This document shows, piece by piece, positions 60,031 to 64,000 of a DNA stretch of 64,000 bases. The stretch spans positions 23,528,652-23,592,651 of the forward strand of contig OW388292.1 of NCBI GenBank assembly GCA_936450465.1, written 5' to 3'. The stretch comes from Gibbula magus (Eukaryota > Mollusca > Gastropoda > Trochida > Trochidae). Within the stretch, counting starts at the first letter, position 1. Every line of letters starts with the position of its first letter. The translations under genes and the position numbers were made by a program. The notes under the pieces were generated by a model. It was given only the letters and a program-made list of their open reading frames with translations, was not told the origin of the DNA and did no database searches.

Positions 60031-61289
60031 AAGTACGGTAGTAGATATGCAATTATCTGTCAAAGATGTGTTTTTACAAATTATGTGGGACCGGTTGGTT
60101 ATGTCTTCTTCTGATGACTCTTGTTTTCAATAGGGCAGAAGAGGTTTTATTCTCTTTTATTTGAAAAATAATGACATGGAAAGAGTAAATTTTATTTTGT
60201 TTGCATAACTTGGAAGTATACAAGTAGAAGTAAACGGAGCAGATATGTTCCTTTGAATGCATATATTTGGTGGGAAAATGGATGTTCAGGCCTTTGTTAA
60301 AATGATGCTGCAAATTCGTAATTTATTTTTAAAATGACTATAAAAAGCTGTAATCCGCACAATAAAAAATGCATCGATGCCAGAGGAATTTCCTGTTTTT
60401 TAAATTTGGCCTGATAATGTGTGTAATAATGCTTTGTAAAGAAATGGATAAAGCAATTATCAATGCAAATGAAAAAATGATATATTACATTAAGTTACCG
60501 TTATTGTAACTTGATTATTATCAGATCCTATTTTTCTGTATTGGAACTGCAATTAATTATTAAAGAATTGATTTGATAAGAAATTTATTAAATTCTTGGA
60601 AGTATAAAATTAAACAAACTCAAACTTGATGTTTTCAAAAGGTTTTATTGCTCCAAATATACAAATTTGCAATAATTAGAGCTGCACTATGTACGCATAT
60701 GAATTCAAAGCTCAACAACTTGAAAGAGACATTGGATGATTGCAATTGGCCACGCCTACATCTCGTTCACAAGCCAATGAAAATCCATAATGCGACTGGC
60801 CATGAATGTCACGTCATGGGGCCCCTGCTTAATATGATCTGACGTCACGAAATGAAGTTTATGCAGGTATGAACTGAATTTCTATGACAGTGTTCAGCGA
60901 ATCAGTTCCATACGGAGCAATTGCTATGTATTCATTCCTTTTTAGACTAGCTGCATCCTTTTCAATAACTTTCTAAAGTAACTACTACTCAATGTTCTTT
61001 ATTCAGTAACATGATGGGCAAATGTACAACATGGTCAAAAGATAGCAATTAAAATTGCAATTGCATAAATAAAATTTATATGAGGAGTAAAACAATCACA
61101 TAAAAACAGGCAAAGTTTCTGATCACACTTTATTGTTGTGAAGACATGTAGGCCGTGTTGGACATTCGTAAAATTAATAAATGATTAAGTATTGCTGGCA
61201 ACGATTGTTTTATAGGCTTCACAAATCAGCAAAAATAATACTCAGTCTCAACAACCAAAGAATAATACACTTTACAAAGCCATTAGAAT
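60031..61289. other. No recognisable gene
   Basis: AT-rich; a GC-richer patch at 60740-60850 has no coding or RNA structure I can support. Confidence 0.45.
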
Positions 61290-63780
61290 ATGAAACTACC
61301 TGCCAGATCCAATGGCTAATTTATGCACACATACTGCTGCTAATATAATTTTTTCCAGCTTCCTTTAAAACAACAACGACTATTTATAATGATAATTCAT
61401 TTATATTGAGATGCTTCCATACTAATTTAAGATAGTAGCCAAAGGCAAAGTAAGGGTTCAATTTTTACCATGGACAAATCGTCACTATAATGACTGGTTG
61501 AAAACTTGCCTCCACGAGGTACCCAGTGTGTACTACTTTGAGAACAGTGGTAGAATTGAATAATAACAGTAACAAAATCGTTTTCCAAGGGTGACTGACA
61601 CCATAAGTTTCTAAATTCAGTATGTCTCATTACTGGACAGCTAAGAAAAAACCCATTCAGCTTCAAATGATAAAACACAACCACGAGTAATAAATAAATA
61701 CAAAAAAGGCAAATGAGATATAGTTGGACAGTTGGACTGTGATCCCATCGCATATTTTTGTGTAGTGAGAACATGTTTGTGTGTTTGAGCATCAGTGAGG
61801 CGTTAGAACCATCATTGTCTCTGGTCCCAGCTTCTATTTTATCCTCGCCACAGAAAATCGGCTTGTTTGTCGAGTATGAGCTTCATTCGTGTTTAACCTT
61901 TCGCATAATTGTTCGTTTTCAACTTGTAACATTTCTGTTACTTTCCATAGACTGTCTTGCTCATGTTTCAAGCTGACACCTGTTCATACTTTTGAACTAA
62001 ATCCTCCACATTGTTCATACAAGTTCATTTTGTGTGTTTCATGTTGTGATAACCTGTCTGCTCTTATGGGATAATGTCTCCAACTACATGTTAACCGGTC
62101 AATTTGTTCACAAGTGCGTTTGTTGGAATTGTGTTTCACGTGCACCAAACTTGGGACCCGGGCTGGATCCTACATTGCAACTGCCCAACAGTAACATGCC
62201 TAAAAGCAATTTGAAAATGGCACTTAATACATCCCTGAAGAATGGAAATGTGTCTCAAACGTATTCTACGTACCTTTGCGGAGTTTGTTAAAACATCCAT
62301 TTTGGGCTCTCCACGCTTCAATATCGACTCCCATGTCAACATTAAACATAGCTTCGATATCATTCTGGGTGTTGCTTTCAAATGCGCTGTATTGTCGCAA
62401 TTGAGGTGACAAGTAAAACATAAAATCTATACAAATGTTTGATTTCTTCATTAAACCTTGCAGATTTACATGTAAGTGGAAAGGGATACTTGAGTGAATA
62501 TTGACGTTGTTTAGCTAAGTGAATTTCTTCAGGCTGAAATCTTTTTGTCTTGATACTTTAGAAATGTTTTCACAGACAAAGTTTATCTAATATGGATAAA
62601 CTCATATTGATAATGTCTTATATTATTTTCACGGGCCCCTGTTAACATCTTATGCTCTTACACAAATCTAATACTTGGTCATTGCGATGTAAATATCAAT
62701 GCTGGACAAATTGCGCACATCTAAGGTCACTATATAAAGTGACATTGATTTATATCTTGTTGCTTGTTACTGACCAAATCGAGGTTACTGACATCCTAGG
62801 GGACGCAGTGCCCTGAATTGAAGGAAATGAACTGCAATAACGAGGTAAAATATCTATTTAATGATGTTGTACATAAGGGTTAATGACATTCTTAAAGGGC
62901 GAGAAAAGAATGTTGCTGAATAGTAACGTCCATCGCATGAGTTCATTAACATTTGCGACACAATCATAATCTGATGCTAAAAAGTGCATATCCATTCACC
63001 AATATAAACCACAATTCTTAATGGTTGAAACATATAATTAAAAGGAAAAATGTCACTATAAATACTTTTAATCAACTCTCAAATACAACGATGTCTCAAA
63101 CTGATGAAGACTAATTAAAATTATTTATGAAATCTCAAGTACTATTGTTTATTTTTTAGGTAATTAACTTGGAATTCAGTTTCAATGAAGACTCAACAAT
63201 AACATTAGAGCAATTGCGATCGATATTGAATCACGTTACATCCACCATCAAGTTTAAACATCAATTTAGACTTGCATAGCAAAGCAACTGACAGTTTAAG
63301 AGAAAAGAACGAACTCCATTTCTGAACTATCGGTTTGTTTTAAGATGTAAGTCATCATATAATCACGTTTTTTTAATTGTTTTATCCTATGTGATCATGC
63401 GTGATTCGTTTGAAATGCCAATTTGTTCCTTGATAACCTGTCACGATATTTACAATTTCAATTTCAGGTTCTGATTAATGTCAACTTGGATACTCCAATT
63501 AACTGTCGTTCATGAATGTAAGAAACATTTTGTTCAAGTTCACCATTTAGCAAATCCTGTGCTTTCAACTTAATCATAAAATATCAGTGCACTTGTCCAT
63601 TAATTTTGTAAACGTAATGTTAGGTTGTGGAAGACTTGTTTGAACTGATTTGATTCATTTGTTCATGGAAAGCCATGATTCTTAAATTGTGTGATGCATT
63701 CTTATATAATTGAACACTTGTGTTCCTGTTATCTTGTGTAAAGATTGACATATATTGAAATGCTAAATGCTAAATTCAGA
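61290..63780 (+). repeat. Large dispersed repeat, copy Z
   Basis: Collinear with copy W: 61290-61560 to 12890-13160, 61575-61800 to 15940-16170, 62160-63720 to 16560-18005. It preserves an uninterrupted CTTAAATTGTGTGATGCATT at the site filled by the 7.4-kb element in copy Y. Frames inside (for example 62136-62381 minus) are not conserved in the other copies. Confidence 0.78.
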
Positions 63781-64000
63781 GAGCTCTCTGTCTTTATTGT
63801 CGGATTTTCATTTTGGGCTGACAGTGATTGTTAATTGAAAAATATTATATGTACCTTCCTTACCTTAATGATAAGTTGGGGTCTTCATGGCTGGGTTCAT
63901 TCCTCTCTCGATATTTCTACATCGTAATTCCATTCTATTCACGTTATTGCTTTAGTTTGTTTGCTTTATATTATTTGTCATTACAATTGTTGTTTTCTCT
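63781..64000. other. No recognisable feature
   Basis: Short end stretch; probably continues diverged repeat sequence beyond the window. Confidence 0.4.

Noticed and set aside
61427..61792. 121-codon minus-strand frame
   Set aside because: Within repeat copy Z and not conserved in the matching part of copy W.

Overview
The window looks like AT-rich, repeat-packed, non-genic nuclear DNA from an animal, most likely a lophotrochozoan and probably a mollusc. That guess rests on the mix of elements: DIRS/Ngaro-like tyrosine-recombinase retroelements, tRNA-derived SINEs, short TTAA and hAT MITEs, GTCC-rich minisatellites with a GTGGTGCCTTTTG core, and decayed LINEs. I see no intact conventional host gene, no rRNA and no convincing functional tRNA. 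Nearly all recognisable coding sequence is broken transposon sequence. Species identity is inference.

Layout. 1-2.25 kb: a frameshifted DIRS-type retroelement on the minus strand, running off the left edge and interrupted by a LINE-like 3' tail. 2.4-12.8 kb: mostly AT-rich DNA with a diverged tandem duplication, several near-perfect hairpins, a tRNA-like SINE relic and a (TA)n tract. 12.9-24.4 kb and 25.4-38.1 kb: two diverged copies (W and Y) of one large low-copy repeat. A third copy (Z) lies at 61.3-63.8 kb and a fragment (X) at 10.2 kb. Comparing the copies exposes later insertions: in W an internally deleted Ngaro/DIRS-like element (18229-19895) bounded by 36-bp direct repeats; in Y a 7.44-kb element (27572-35011) with TTAA target duplications and 15-bp terminal inverted repeats, and a LINE fragment (36397-37308). 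The 7.44-kb element holds its own nested MITEs and minisatellite, plus candidate exons whose splice sites and reading phase agree.

39-49 kb: a pair of 340-360-bp MITE-like repeats, a frameshifted two-exon relic of a DUF7869-type transposon-associated protein, a TTAA MITE, a tRNA-derived SINE and diverged duplications. 49.7-58.4 kb: the most striking object, an 8.7-kb foldback element. Its two ~1.3-kb unique inverted ends, tipped with nested perfect palindromes, enclose 11 forward and then 22 inverted copies of a 185-bp satellite. Each satellite unit carries one half of the terminal palindrome. 58.8-60 kb: a LINE fragment and a minisatellite. 61.3 kb to the end: repeat copy Z.

The features do not form a pathway. 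The window reads as a record of successive transposition, duplication and decay, with the order of events readable from the nesting.
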